Positions 52,682-60,362 of a DNA stretch of 64,000 nt are shown piece after piece. Source of the stretch: Ruminococcus sp. (lineage in GTDB: Bacteria; Bacillota; Clostridia; Oscillospirales; Acutalibacteraceae); assembly GCA_017458845.1 (NCBI GenBank), contig JAFSZY010000016.1, positions 28,212-92,211 of the forward strand, read 5' to 3'. Each line of letters begins with the position of its first letter. Position 1 is the first letter of the stretch. The notes beneath the pieces were generated by a model that was not told the DNA's origin, searched no databases, and was given only the letters and a program-made list of their open reading frames with translations. The position numbers were made by a program, and so were the translations under genes.

Positions 52682-54919
52682 ATGGCTAAGAAAAAGAAAA
52701 ACTCAAAAAAGCCCAACTTGCCCCAGGTCAACGGCGTAATAGAGGGCGCGGGTGAAGTTGCCGAACAGCATATAGTTTCGTCAATTCAGGAGAATTTTAT
52801 GCCTTACGCGATGAGCCTCATTTTATCGCGAGCGATTCCCGAGATTGACGGTTTTAAGCCCAGCCACAGAAAGCTCCTGTATATGATGTACAAAATGGGG
52901 CTGTTAAGCGGCGCGAGGACAAAGTCAGCCAACATAGTCGGCGCGACAATGAAGCTCAACCCTCACGGCGACGCCGCAATTTACGACACTATGGTTCGTA
53001 TGTCCCGAGGCTACGAGGCGCTTTTGCACCCCTATGTGGACAGCAAGGGTAACTTCGGTAAGTTCTACAGCCGCGATATGGCTTGGGCGGCTTCCCGTTA
53101 TACCGAGGCTAAGCTCGATAAGATTTGTACCGAGCTCTTTAAGGATATCGACAAGGACACAGTCGACTTTGTGGATAACTACGACAACACAATGCAGGAG
53201 CCCACGCTTTTGCCCGCAACTTTTCCGTCTGTACTTATAAACTCAAACACGGGTATCGCCGTAGGTATGGCTTCCAACATCTGTTCATTCAACCTCAGGG
53301 AAGTCTGCGAGACCACAGCGGCTCTGATTCGCGACCCCGACCATGACGTTATGTCCACAATGCCCGCTCCCGACTTTTCGGGCGGCGCTTCCATAGTCTA
53401 TGACGAGGAAGTTATGAAAAAGGTCTACGAGACAGGCAGGGGCAGCATAAAGCTGCGCGCTAAATATTCGTATGACAAAAAGGCGAACTGCATCGACATA
53501 ACCGCTATCCCGTATTCCACAAACAGCGAATCCATCATAGACAAGGTCATAGAGCTCGTAAAGGGCGGCAAGGTCAAGGAAATCTCCGATATCCGTGACG
53601 AAACAGGTCTCGACGGCTTAAAGCTCACCATCGACCTCAAACGCGGAGTTGACGCGGATAAGCTGATGAAAAAGCTTTACAAGCTCACGCCGCTCGAGGA
53701 CACCTACGCCTGTAACTTCAACGTGCTCATAGGCGGCACGCCTATGGTTCTCGGCGTTAAGGAAATTCTTGACGAGTGGATTGCGTTCCGCATAGAGTGC
53801 GTGCGCCGCAGAACCTTCTATGATTTGAACAAAAAGAAAGACAAGCTCCACCTTTTAAAAGGTCTGGAGAAAATCCTGCTAGATATAGACAAGGCTATCA
53901 AGATTGTCCGCGAGACCGACGAGGAAGCCGAGGTTGTACCCAACCTTATGATTGGCTTCGGAATCGATGAAATCCAGGCTGAGTATGTCGCGGAAATCAA
54001 GCTCCGCCATCTCAACCGTGAGTACATCCTCAAACGCACCAAGGACATCGAGGATTTGGAGAACGAGATTGCCGACCTCGAGGCTATTTTAAAAAGCCGT
54101 TCCAGAGTCAAGACAATTATCGTGCGCGAGCTCAAACAGGTTGCCGAAAAGTACGGTCAGGAGCGCAAGTGTTAGATTATCTACACAAATGATGAGGAAG
54201 AGGACGACGATATCGAGGAAATCCCCGACTATCCCGTACATCTTTTCTTCACCAAGGAAGGCTACTTCAAGAAAATCACCCCGCTCTCGCTCAGAATGGG
54301 CGGTGACCAGAAACTCAAAGACGGCGACGAAATCGCCGAGGCTATCGAGTTTACCAACAACTGCGACCTTTTATTCTTCACCAACAAAGCCCAGTGCTAC
54401 AAGGCTAAAGCTCACGAGTTCGCCGACACCAAGGCGAGCGTTCTCGGCGAGTATATCCCCGCCAAGCTCCAGATGGATGAGGGAGAGGTAGCCGTCAAGA
54501 TGATAGCCACCAAGGACTACAAGGGCATAATTCTATTCGGCTTTGAGAACGGTAAAGTCGCCAAGGTTCCGCTCAGCGCCTATGAAACCAAGACAAACCG
54601 CAAAAAGCTCACCAAGGCTTATTGCGAAAAGTACGATATCGCCGATATCGCTTTCGCGACTGAGGACAGGGAGTTTATAATCTCCGCATCCTCTGGCAGA
54701 ATGTTACTTCTCCACTCGGCTCTCTTGAACCTCAAAACTACCCGTAATACTCAGGGCGTTGCGGTGCTCAGACTCAAGAAGGGCCACAGGCTGTTCTCTA
54801 TTGAGGAGTACACAGAGGGCAGATTCAGCAAACCCTCACGCTACCGCACAAAGTCTTTGCCCGCGCTCGGCGCTCTGCCGTCACCCGACGACACCAGCGA
54901 ACAACTCAGCATAATATAA
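52682..54919 (+). pseudogene. parC: Topoisomerase IV/gyrase A-like subunit interrupted by in-frame TAG
   Basis: Read in one frame, this is a 745-codon ParC/GyrA-like gene with a single TAG at 54173-54175. Upstream is a complete breakage-reunion domain (residues 1-497) with catalytic Tyr140 in AASRYTEAKL and GDAAIYDTMVRMSRGYEALL. Downstream the frame continues without a shift (IIYTNDEEEDD, then HLFFTKEGYFKKITPLSLR) through the C-terminal beta-propeller. Homologues usually have Glu at this point, so GAG to TAG is the simplest change. The truncated product would keep the DNA-cleaving domain and lose the propeller. No GyrA-box was seen. It could be a real nonsense mutation, readthrough, or a sequencing error. 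Confidence 0.85.
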
Positions 54920-54969
54920 CAAACGAAAGGGCTGACGAAAGTCAGCCCTAAGTTACAAATGCATATTCA

Positions 54970-55085
54970 GCCTCCCTTTGTTAAAGGGAGGTGGCACGCG
55001 CTTGCGCGTGACGGTGGGATTGATTTTTTTAATCCCCCTTGAAATCAGTAAATCTGATTTCTTTCCCCCTTAAACTAAGGGGGAC
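54970..55085. repeat. Composite palindromic element, copy 2
   Basis: The reverse complement of the element at 7726-7864: GCCTCCCTTTGTTAAAGGGA, GGTGGCACGCG, GCGTGACGGTGGGATT, then AATCCCCCTTGAAATC and CTTTCCCCCTT. The central spacer differs and is shorter. It lies between parC and the convergent leucine-rich-repeat gene and may act as a transcript end for both. Confidence 0.8.
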
Positions 55086-55088
55086 GTA

Positions 55089-56462
55089 TTATTTTACTTT
55101 AATCTTAACGGTTTTTGATACGGTTTTTGCCTTATATTCCGAATTACCTTTAGCGGTGATTTTGAGCTTGACCTTATATGTGCCTTTTTTATACGTTCCT
55201 TTCTTAAAAGTTATCGCGCCTGTCTTTTTATTTACAGTAATCATTTTATAAATTGATTTTGTTGTTCCGCTTTTTATTTTAACAACACTTACCGTACCTT
55301 TCGCTTTGCTTATTGTCAACGGTTTTACTGTTTTTTTAGATTTTTTTAGCGCTGAGGCTTTAACAGATTTGACAGCAGTTTTAACAGTAAGTGTATTTGC
55401 CTTTTTAGGGTCTAGTGATACAAATTTAAAACTATGCCATTTTGCGTATTCCTGAGCAGCGGTATTATTGTATCCATAAATTGTAAAACCGTTTATTTTT
55501 TTTAAATAGTTTTGACTGTCAATATAATACCCAAATGTACAAACATTAATAGCAAGGTCGGTTACAGAGCGCGGAATAGTAATACTTTTTAACGCGGCGC
55601 AATCGTTAAATGCCTCATCTCCTATACTTTTTAGAGTGTTAGATAAAGTAATTTTCGAAAGTTTTTTGCACCCTTTAAAAGTTCTGAAACCAATATCTTT
55701 TACTTTATCCGACATTGTTGCGTTTTTAAGAGAAGTACAATAGTAAAAGGCAAAATCCTCTATTTCGGTTACTTTCTCTGGAATAATAATGCTTTCCAGA
55801 GATGAACAATCACTGAAAGTACTGCTGGTTATTTTTGTCAAATTATTAGACAGTTTTACCGATTTCAGTGAAGTGCAGTTATAAAAGGCATCGGCTCCTA
55901 TAGCTTTTACCGAATCAGGAATAACTATTGAGTTTAATGCGGAACAATTTGAGAAAGCACATTCTTTTATTGTGGTAACTGATTCGGGAATTGTAATATC
56001 AGTAAGTGAGTTGCATCCCCAAAGCATCGAATCGCTGATAGTTTTTAAAGAATTAGATAGTTTTACGGTTTTTAGTAATGGACATTTTCCAAATGCGTTA
56101 TAGCCAACACTGGTTACAGAGTTGGAGAGTGTAACGTTTATCAATTGATTATGTTCGCAAAAAAGGTTTTTTCCAATATATGTTACACCGTTTTCAACAA
56201 CAACATTTTTGATTAAATTTCTAACATTCTCCCATGGAGCATCAGGACGGTAAAGCCCTGTTAATTCATTATCCTCTGTTCTTCCGCTACCGCTGATTAT
56301 TAACGTTTTAGTTGAATCATCATATTCCCAAATGCATTGCCCTGTTGTGCCGTTTGTGTCTTCGTCTGTAAATGCATTGGTTGAAATAGGCGTCATAGCG
56401 AAAACTCCTATGAGCATTAGCAGTACTAACGCTATACTGATTGATTTTTTGATTTTTGACAT
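55089..56462 (-). CDS. Secreted BspA-type leucine-rich-repeat protein
   Basis: A 457-residue protein. A signal peptide (hydrophobic residues ~8-25, then STNAF) is followed by a short N-terminal domain (CIWEYDDSTKTLIISGSG). About nine BspA-type leucine-rich repeats come next (for example VKAIGADAFYNCTSLKSVKL and CSSLESIIIPEKVTEIEDFA). The C-terminal ~120 residues are lysine- and threonine-rich with a beta-rich VKTAVKSVKASALKKSKKTV segment, possibly a wall-binding or adhesive domain. There is no sortase signal. It is AT-rich and isolated, as expected for exported adhesins. A candidate structured RNA lies upstream on the same strand. Confidence 0.88.
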   Translation of the reverse strand: MSKIKKSISIALVLLMLIGVFAMTPISTNAFTDEDTNGTTGQCIWEYDDSTKTLIISGSGRTEDNELTGLYRPDAPWENVRNLIKNVVVENGVTYIGKNLFCEHNQLINVTLSNSVTSVGYNAFGKCPLLKTVKLSNSLKTISDSMLWGCNSLTDITIPESVTTIKECAFSNCSALNSIVIPDSVKAIGADAFYNCTSLKSVKLSNNLTKITSSTFSDCSSLESIIIPEKVTEIEDFAFYYCTSLKNATMSDKVKDIGFRTFKGCKKLSKITLSNTLKSIGDEAFNDCAALKSITIPRSVTDLAINVCTFGYYIDSQNYLKKINGFTIYGYNNTAAQEYAKWHSFKFVSLDPKKANTLTVKTAVKSVKASALKKSKKTVKPLTISKAKGTVSVVKIKSGTTKSIYKMITVNKKTGAITFKKGTYKKGTYKVKLKITAKGNSEYKAKTVSKTVKIKVK

Positions 56463-56616
56463 TTTTGTTTCCTCCTTTGTGATATCACGCTTCGTTCGCC
56501 TCCGCTTCTCCTCTCTTAACTCCCACTCGTCTAATCTGTTTTGAACACCTTGTGTTCTTCACAGCTTAGTCCTCGCCAGTCGTTAATCGAGGGCTACGGC
56601 GCTCAGCGCATAAATT

Positions 56617-56813
56617 AAAAAAAGCGCACAACCGAAGTCGTACGCCAAAAAACACACGCTCGATTGTCGCCAAACAAATAAACAATATTCATAGCAAATT
56701 CCTGATACAGGGTAGTTGAATAAGGAGCTAGTGTTTTTATGTAAAAAAACACTACCTCTGACAAATCAGAAATTTGCTTAATAGCTAAAAATTTAATTGT
56801 TTACTTGTTGGCA
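56617..56813 (-). ncRNA. Candidate ~190-nt structured RNA with its own promoter and terminator
   Basis: On the - strand, a promoter at 56819-56847 starts a transcript at about 56812. Its 5' part (56795-56815) pairs over ~20 bases with 56666-56689 (GTTGCCAACAAGTAAACAAT against its near-complement). Next, AGCAAATTTCTGA pairs with CAGGAATTTGCT, and the apical arm holds AGTGTTTTT/AAAAACACT. The RNA ends at a hairpin with a TTCG loop (56624-56645) followed by seven T residues. The shape, a closing stem, a bulge and an apical stem, is 6S-like, but the identity is not established. It could also be an attenuated leader of the leucine-rich-repeat gene. Confidence 0.5.
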
Positions 56814-56818
56814 ACATT

Positions 56819-56847
56819 ATTTTACCACAATTAATATAGTTATGCAA
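56819..56847 (-). promoter_or_regulatory. Promoter of the candidate structured RNA
   Basis: On the - strand: -35 TTGCAT (56842-56847), a 17-base spacer, and -10 TAAAAT (56819-56824). The 56463-57011 gap holds this promoter, the candidate RNA, ~150 bases of leader before the leucine-rich-repeat gene, and the secG promoter. Confidence 0.65.
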
Positions 56848-56931
56848 TCCAAATTTTACCGCTTCCATTTGGCTAAATTGCACATACTGTACCCATTATG
56901 CCGATATTCTGACAAATATTACAAAAAACAC

Positions 56932-56960
56932 TTGCAAAATAATTTTTAATGTGTTATTAT
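56932..56960 (+). promoter_or_regulatory. Promoter of secG
   Basis: -35 TTGCAA (56932-56937), a 17-base spacer, and -10 TATTAT (56955-56960), ~50 bases before the start codon. Confidence 0.75.
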
Positions 56961-57011
56961 ATTTAGGCTATGCAAGTATTAGTATAATTAACTGAAAGGA
57001 TAGATATATAA

Positions 57012-57260
57012 ATGAGTGTTTGGCACATTATTTTAGGAGCATTACTTATTATCATCGCTATTGCTATTATTGTTGTAATCATTTTACAGGAGGGCAATCA
57101 GCAGGGCGTAGGCGTTGTAACAGGCGGCGCTGACACATTTTTCTCAAAGAACAAGGCTCGTTCAATTGACGCGTTTCTCTCTCGTTGGACTAAGGTGTTC
57201 GCGATTGTATTCGTGGTAGCCGTTATAGGACTTAATGTTATGTCATATTTCTTCAAATAA
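57012..57260 (+). CDS. secG: Preprotein translocase subunit SecG
   Basis: An 82-residue protein with two membrane helices (about 5-25 and 60-80) and the family motif ILQEGNQQGVGVVTGGADTF followed by FSKNKARSIDAFLSR. SecG helps the SecYEG channel export proteins. It has its own promoter and terminator. The spacing and length are normal; in many Firmicutes rnr and smpB follow, but not here. Confidence 0.95.
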   Translation: MSVWHIILGALLIIIAIAIIVVIILQEGNQQGVGVVTGGADTFFSKNKARSIDAFLSRWTKVFAIVFVVAVIGLNVMSYFFK

Positions 57261-57290
57261 GTTCTAAATCAATAGTAAGAATCATAATTA

Positions 57291-57322
57291 TAGACCGTAG
57301 GTTGTCCTGCGGTCTATTTTTC
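57291..57322 (+). terminator. Terminator after secG
   Basis: TAGACCG pairs with CGGTCTA around TAGGTTGTCCTG, followed by TTTTTC. Confidence 0.88.
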
Positions 57323-57338
57323 TTTTGGATGTGAAATT

Positions 57339-57599
57339 ATGACTTTTACTCTTTTCTTTATCATTCTCGCCGTTTCATTCGTCGCGTTTATAATTATTCA
57401 TAAGCTCTCAAAAAATAAAAGGCCCGTCAAACGAGCCTTTTTGTCTTTATTGTCGGGTGGGTTAACCCTAGTTCTTGTGAATTTATTGAGCGTATTCACG
57501 GGGGTGTATATCCCGATTAGCCTTTTGTCCCTTACGGTTTCGCTGGTGGGAGGAATCCCCGGGGTGACAACTCTGCTTGCCCTGAATCTCTTTCTTTAA
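57339..57599 (+). CDS. BofA-like protein (pro-sigma-K processing inhibitor family)
   Basis: An 86-residue protein with two or three membrane segments. The C-terminal part GVYIPISLLSLTVSLVGGIP followed by GVTTLLALNLFL matches the BofA family consensus (N-P-x-T...GxxGIPGVxxL). In Bacillus, BofA holds back SpoIVFB, the protease that activates sigma-K in the mother cell. Here it is a second sporulation marker with spoIIR. Its stop codon overlaps the stop codon of the convergent DUF4364 gene by two bases. Confidence 0.78.
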   Translation: MTFTLFFIILAVSFVAFIIIHKLSKNKRPVKRAFLSLLSGGLTLVLVNLLSVFTGVYIPISLLSLTVSLVGGIPGVTTLLALNLFL

Positions 57600-58192
57600 C
57601 GGCTGTTTTTAATCTCCTCGAGGCACTCGGTTATAACGCTCTTGTTTTTAGTCAGCGAGCCCATAATCAGCTTGTAAACAAGCTCGGGATTACGGTGAAA
57701 GTTTTTCTTCATTATCTTAGCCTGTTTAATGTCGGGCGCGTATACGTCTATGGATACCAAATCCATATCACCGCCTGAAATTCTTAGGTTCACGTTAAAT
57801 CCATTATCGGTTTTTTCTATGCTGACAGGCGACTCCTTTTCAATCCGCTTTTCGTTAAGCAGACTGATGGCGCAGGTGTAAGCCTTTTCCTTGACGGATA
57901 CAGGCAGCGTATTCTCAAGCTGATTCGCTACCATATTGCCGTTGGGAGTCAGGAAATACAGCTTGTTCTTCTCATCAACAAGCTCAATATTTTTGTGTCT
58001 GATAAGGTCATCAAAGCACGAGCTTGTCTCAAAGTAGTTGGCGAGCCCATGGTTCTGAACAGCTTCAATAATGGTGCCCTTGTCCATCGGTTTGTTGATT
58101 GACGCGAACAAATAGCAGATTAAAGTTCGTATTTCATTCTTTGAACGTACTCCGCCGTAGTTGATTCCTTCGTCAAATGTATCAAAAGCCAT
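57596..58192 (-). CDS. DUF4364 family protein
   Basis: A 198-residue protein beginning MAFDTFDEGINYGGVRSKNE. The N-terminal part looks like a winged-helix (IRTLICYLFASINKPMDKGT, then LTPNGNMVANQLENTLP). It matches DUF4364, a Clostridia-wide family of likely DNA-binding proteins with no assigned role. I set the start at 58192 because GGCGGG lies just before it; a longer frame to 58264 lacks a site. The C-terminal half (MDLVSIDVYAPDIKQAK) may be a ligand or dimer domain. Confidence 0.85.
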   Translation of the reverse strand: MAFDTFDEGINYGGVRSKNEIRTLICYLFASINKPMDKGTIIEAVQNHGLANYFETSSCFDDLIRHKNIELVDEKNKLYFLTPNGNMVANQLENTLPVSVKEKAYTCAISLLNEKRIEKESPVSIEKTDNGFNVNLRISGGDMDLVSIDVYAPDIKQAKIMKKNFHRNPELVYKLIMGSLTKNKSVITECLEEIKNSR

Positions 58193-58270
58193 ATTCCCGC
58201 CGCCTTTCAATTTATTATAATCTAAAGATATTTTACCATAATTATTCAGAAAAGTACAGTACAAAATATG

Positions 58271-58299
58271 TTGACTTGGTAAAAAAATAATATTATAAT
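58271..58299 (+). promoter_or_regulatory. Promoter of the NfeD-SPFH pair
   Basis: -35 TTGACT (58271-58276), a 17-base spacer, and -10 TATAAT (58294-58299). Confidence 0.8.
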
Positions 58300-58338
58300 A
58301 TTATTTGTGATTATCCATGGGATAATTTGGAGGTTTGT

Positions 58339-58773
58339 ATGGAAAACTATATTGTATTTGTATGGATTATTTTTGCCGTATTTATGCTGGTTTGCGAAAT
58401 CCTTACTACCCAGCTTGTGTCAATCTGGTTTGTACTGGGCGGTATAGCGGCAGCGATCACCTGCATATTTACTGACAATTTGCTTATTCAGACGCTGGTG
58501 TTTGTTCTTGTTTCGTTAATTGCCTTGCTCGCGACGAGACCTCTTGTCAAAAAGTTCCTTAAAAACAAGAAGGAACCTACTAACTCCGACCGTCTTATCG
58601 GCAGAGTTGCCATTGTTACAATGGATATCGTCAATCAGACAGGCGAGGGACAGGTTAACGTAGACGGCAAAATCTGGAGTGCCAAAAGCTCCGACGGCTG
58701 TGAAATAAAGTCGGGCGCAAATGTAAAGATAACCTCAATAGAGGGCGTCAAGCTCGTTGTTGAGATTTTGTAA
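58339..58773 (+). CDS. NfeD family membrane protein
   Basis: A 144-residue protein: two or three membrane segments (about residues 5-25, 32-50 and 52-72) followed by an OB-fold (DRLIGRVAIVTMDIVNQTG, then QVNVDGKIWSAKSSDG). NfeD proteins pair with SPFH/flotillin-like proteins, and the SPFH gene follows after 12 bases. They are linked to membrane microdomain quality control. ATG 58339 is chosen because TTGGAGG precedes it. Confidence 0.9.
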   Translation: MENYIVFVWIIFAVFMLVCEILTTQLVSIWFVLGGIAAAITCIFTDNLLIQTLVFVLVSLIALLATRPLVKKFLKNKKEPTNSDRLIGRVAIVTMDIVNQTGEGQVNVDGKIWSAKSSDGCEIKSGANVKITSIEGVKLVVEIL

Positions 58774-58785
58774 GGGGAGGATATT

Positions 58786-59706
58786 ATGATAGGTATTAAC
58801 TTAGGATACATCGTTATCGCGATTATTGTGTTTATAATTCTTCTGGTAATCATCAGAAACATCAAAATTGTACCCCAGGCTCACGCCTATGTAATCGAGA
58901 GACTCGGCGCGTACCACAAGACCTGGGACACGGGACTTCACATCAAAGTTCCGATTATGGACAGAATTTCCAAGAAAGTTTCACTCAAAGAGCAGGTTGT
59001 GGATTTCCCGCCTCAGCCCGTAATCACGCGCGACAACGTCACAATGCAGATAGACACTGTAGTTTACTTTGAGATTACCGACCCCAAGCTCTACACCTAC
59101 GGCGTAGAGCGTCCGCTCTCGGCTATCGAGAACCTCACGGCTACCACTCTGCGTAATATTATAGGCGACTTGGAGCTTGATTCCACACTCACATCGAGAG
59201 ATACTATCAACGACAAAATCCGCATAATCCTTGACGAAGCCACCGACGCGTGGGGCATCAAGGTTATTCGTGTTGAACTCAAAAACATTCTTCCTCCGCG
59301 CGAAATTCAGGACGCTATGGAGAAGCAGATGAAAGCCGAGCGTGAGAGACGCGCGCGTATCCTCGACGCTGAGGGTGAAAAGCGTTCTCAGGTGCTTGTT
59401 GCCGAAGGTATGAAGGAGTCCGCAATCCTCAAAGCCGACGCTGTAAAGGAGCAGAAAATTCGCGAAGCTCAGGGTGAGGCCGAAGCTATTATGACAGTGC
59501 AGAAGGCTAACGCCGACGCCATCAAAATGCTTAACGAAGCGGCGCCCTCAGACCCCGTTGTAGCTCTCAGAAGTCTTGAAGCGTTCGCCAAGGCTGCCGA
59601 CGGAAAGGCAACCAAGATTATCATACCCTCCGATATACAGAATATGGCGGGATATGTGTCCTCCTTAAAAGCGCTTTGGACTGACGAAAAATCTAATAAA
59701 GAATAA
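58786..59706 (+). CDS. SPFH/Band 7 membrane protein
   Basis: A 306-residue protein of the QmcA/stomatin type. One N-terminal membrane helix (about residues 5-26) is followed by the SPFH domain (IVPQAHAYVIERLGAYHKTW, VTMQIDTVVYFEITDP). A charged coiled coil then carries the typical EKQMKAERERRARILDAEGE and EAQGEAEAIM. It forms oligomeric membrane assemblies with NfeD. GGGGAGG precedes the ATG. The length is typical. Confidence 0.93.
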   Translation: MIGINLGYIVIAIIVFIILLVIIRNIKIVPQAHAYVIERLGAYHKTWDTGLHIKVPIMDRISKKVSLKEQVVDFPPQPVITRDNVTMQIDTVVYFEITDPKLYTYGVERPLSAIENLTATTLRNIIGDLELDSTLTSRDTINDKIRIILDEATDAWGIKVIRVELKNILPPREIQDAMEKQMKAERERRARILDAEGEKRSQVLVAEGMKESAILKADAVKEQKIREAQGEAEAIMTVQKANADAIKMLNEAAPSDPVVALRSLEAFAKAADGKATKIIIPSDIQNMAGYVSSLKALWTDEKSNKE

Positions 59707-59710
59707 TAAT

Positions 59711-59741
59711 AATCGGCTGTATAAAACAGCCGATTATTTTT
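59711..59741 (+). terminator. Terminator after the SPFH gene
   Basis: AATCGGCTGT pairs with ACAGCCGATT around a short ATAAA loop, followed by ATTTTTG. Confidence 0.88.
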
Positions 59742-59796
59742 GTAAAACTTTTACAAAATAATCTACATCTTATGGGCTAATTCAGCTTTAAAACTA

Positions 59797-59825
59797 TTGA
59801 ATAATTCGATGTTTTTCGATATAAT
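59797..59825 (+). promoter_or_regulatory. Promoter of the purE-purF2-purM-purN-purO cluster
   Basis: -35 TTGAAT (59797-59802), a 17-base spacer, and -10 TATAAT (59820-59825), ~40 bases before purE. The leader is too short for a purine riboswitch. Confidence 0.8.
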
Positions 59826-59864
59826 AGAACTGTATTTTATAATTTCTATAAGGAGTAATCTGTT

Positions 59865-60362
59865 ATGAAGAAAGTAGCCGTAATTATGGGCTCTGACAGC
59901 GATTTCAAAGTTGTTCAGAAAGCAATATTAAAACTTAAGGAATTCTCCGTTCCTTATGAGGTTCATGTTATGAGCGCTCACCGTACGCCCGACGCCGCGG
60001 CAGAATTCTCCAAGAACGCTAAGGCAAACGGTTTCGGCGTGATTATCGCCGCGGCAGGTATGGCGGCTCACCTCGCGGGAGTTTTAGCCGCTCACACCAC
60101 AATCCCCGTAATCGGTATTCCGATAAAGTCCGCTAACTTTGACGGTATGGACGCGCTTTTAGCTACCGTTATGATGCCTACAGGCATTCCTGTGGCGACA
60201 GTTGCTGTTGACGGCGCGGCTAACGCGGCAATTCTTGCCGTACAGATTCTGGCGCTAAGTGACGACGAGCTTTCAAGTAAGCTTGAAAATATGAAGTCCG
60301 ATATGGCTGCGGGCGTAGCCAAGAAGGACGAGGACATTATAAGAAAGGCTAATGAGCTTTGA
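59865..60362 (+). CDS. purE: 5-(carboxyamino)imidazole ribonucleotide mutase
   Basis: A 165-residue PurE with VAVIMGSDSDFKVVQKA, the active-site MSAHRTPDAA, and IIAAAGMAAHLAGVLAAHT. It moves the carboxyl group to make CAIR (class I, which needs PurK) or acts with CO2 directly (class II); the class cannot be told from sequence alone, and no purK is in the window. It heads the second purine cluster and overlaps purF2 by four bases. Confidence 0.96.
   Translation: MKKVAVIMGSDSDFKVVQKAILKLKEFSVPYEVHVMSAHRTPDAAAEFSKNAKANGFGVIIAAAGMAAHLAGVLAAHTTIPVIGIPIKSANFDGMDALLATVMMPTGIPVATVAVDGAANAAILAVQILALSDDELSSKLENMKSDMAAGVAKKDEDIIRKANEL

Noticed and set aside
54173..54175. TAG as a reassigned sense codon (for example pyrrolysine)
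   Set aside because: TAG ends other genes in the window (uvrB, spoIIR), no pyl genes are seen, and the expected residue here is an ordinary Glu.
50503..54919. Chromosome origin region because gyrB/gyrA-like genes are adjacent
   Set aside because: No dnaA, dnaN or DnaA-box cluster is present, and the proteins are topoisomerase IV-like and divergent.
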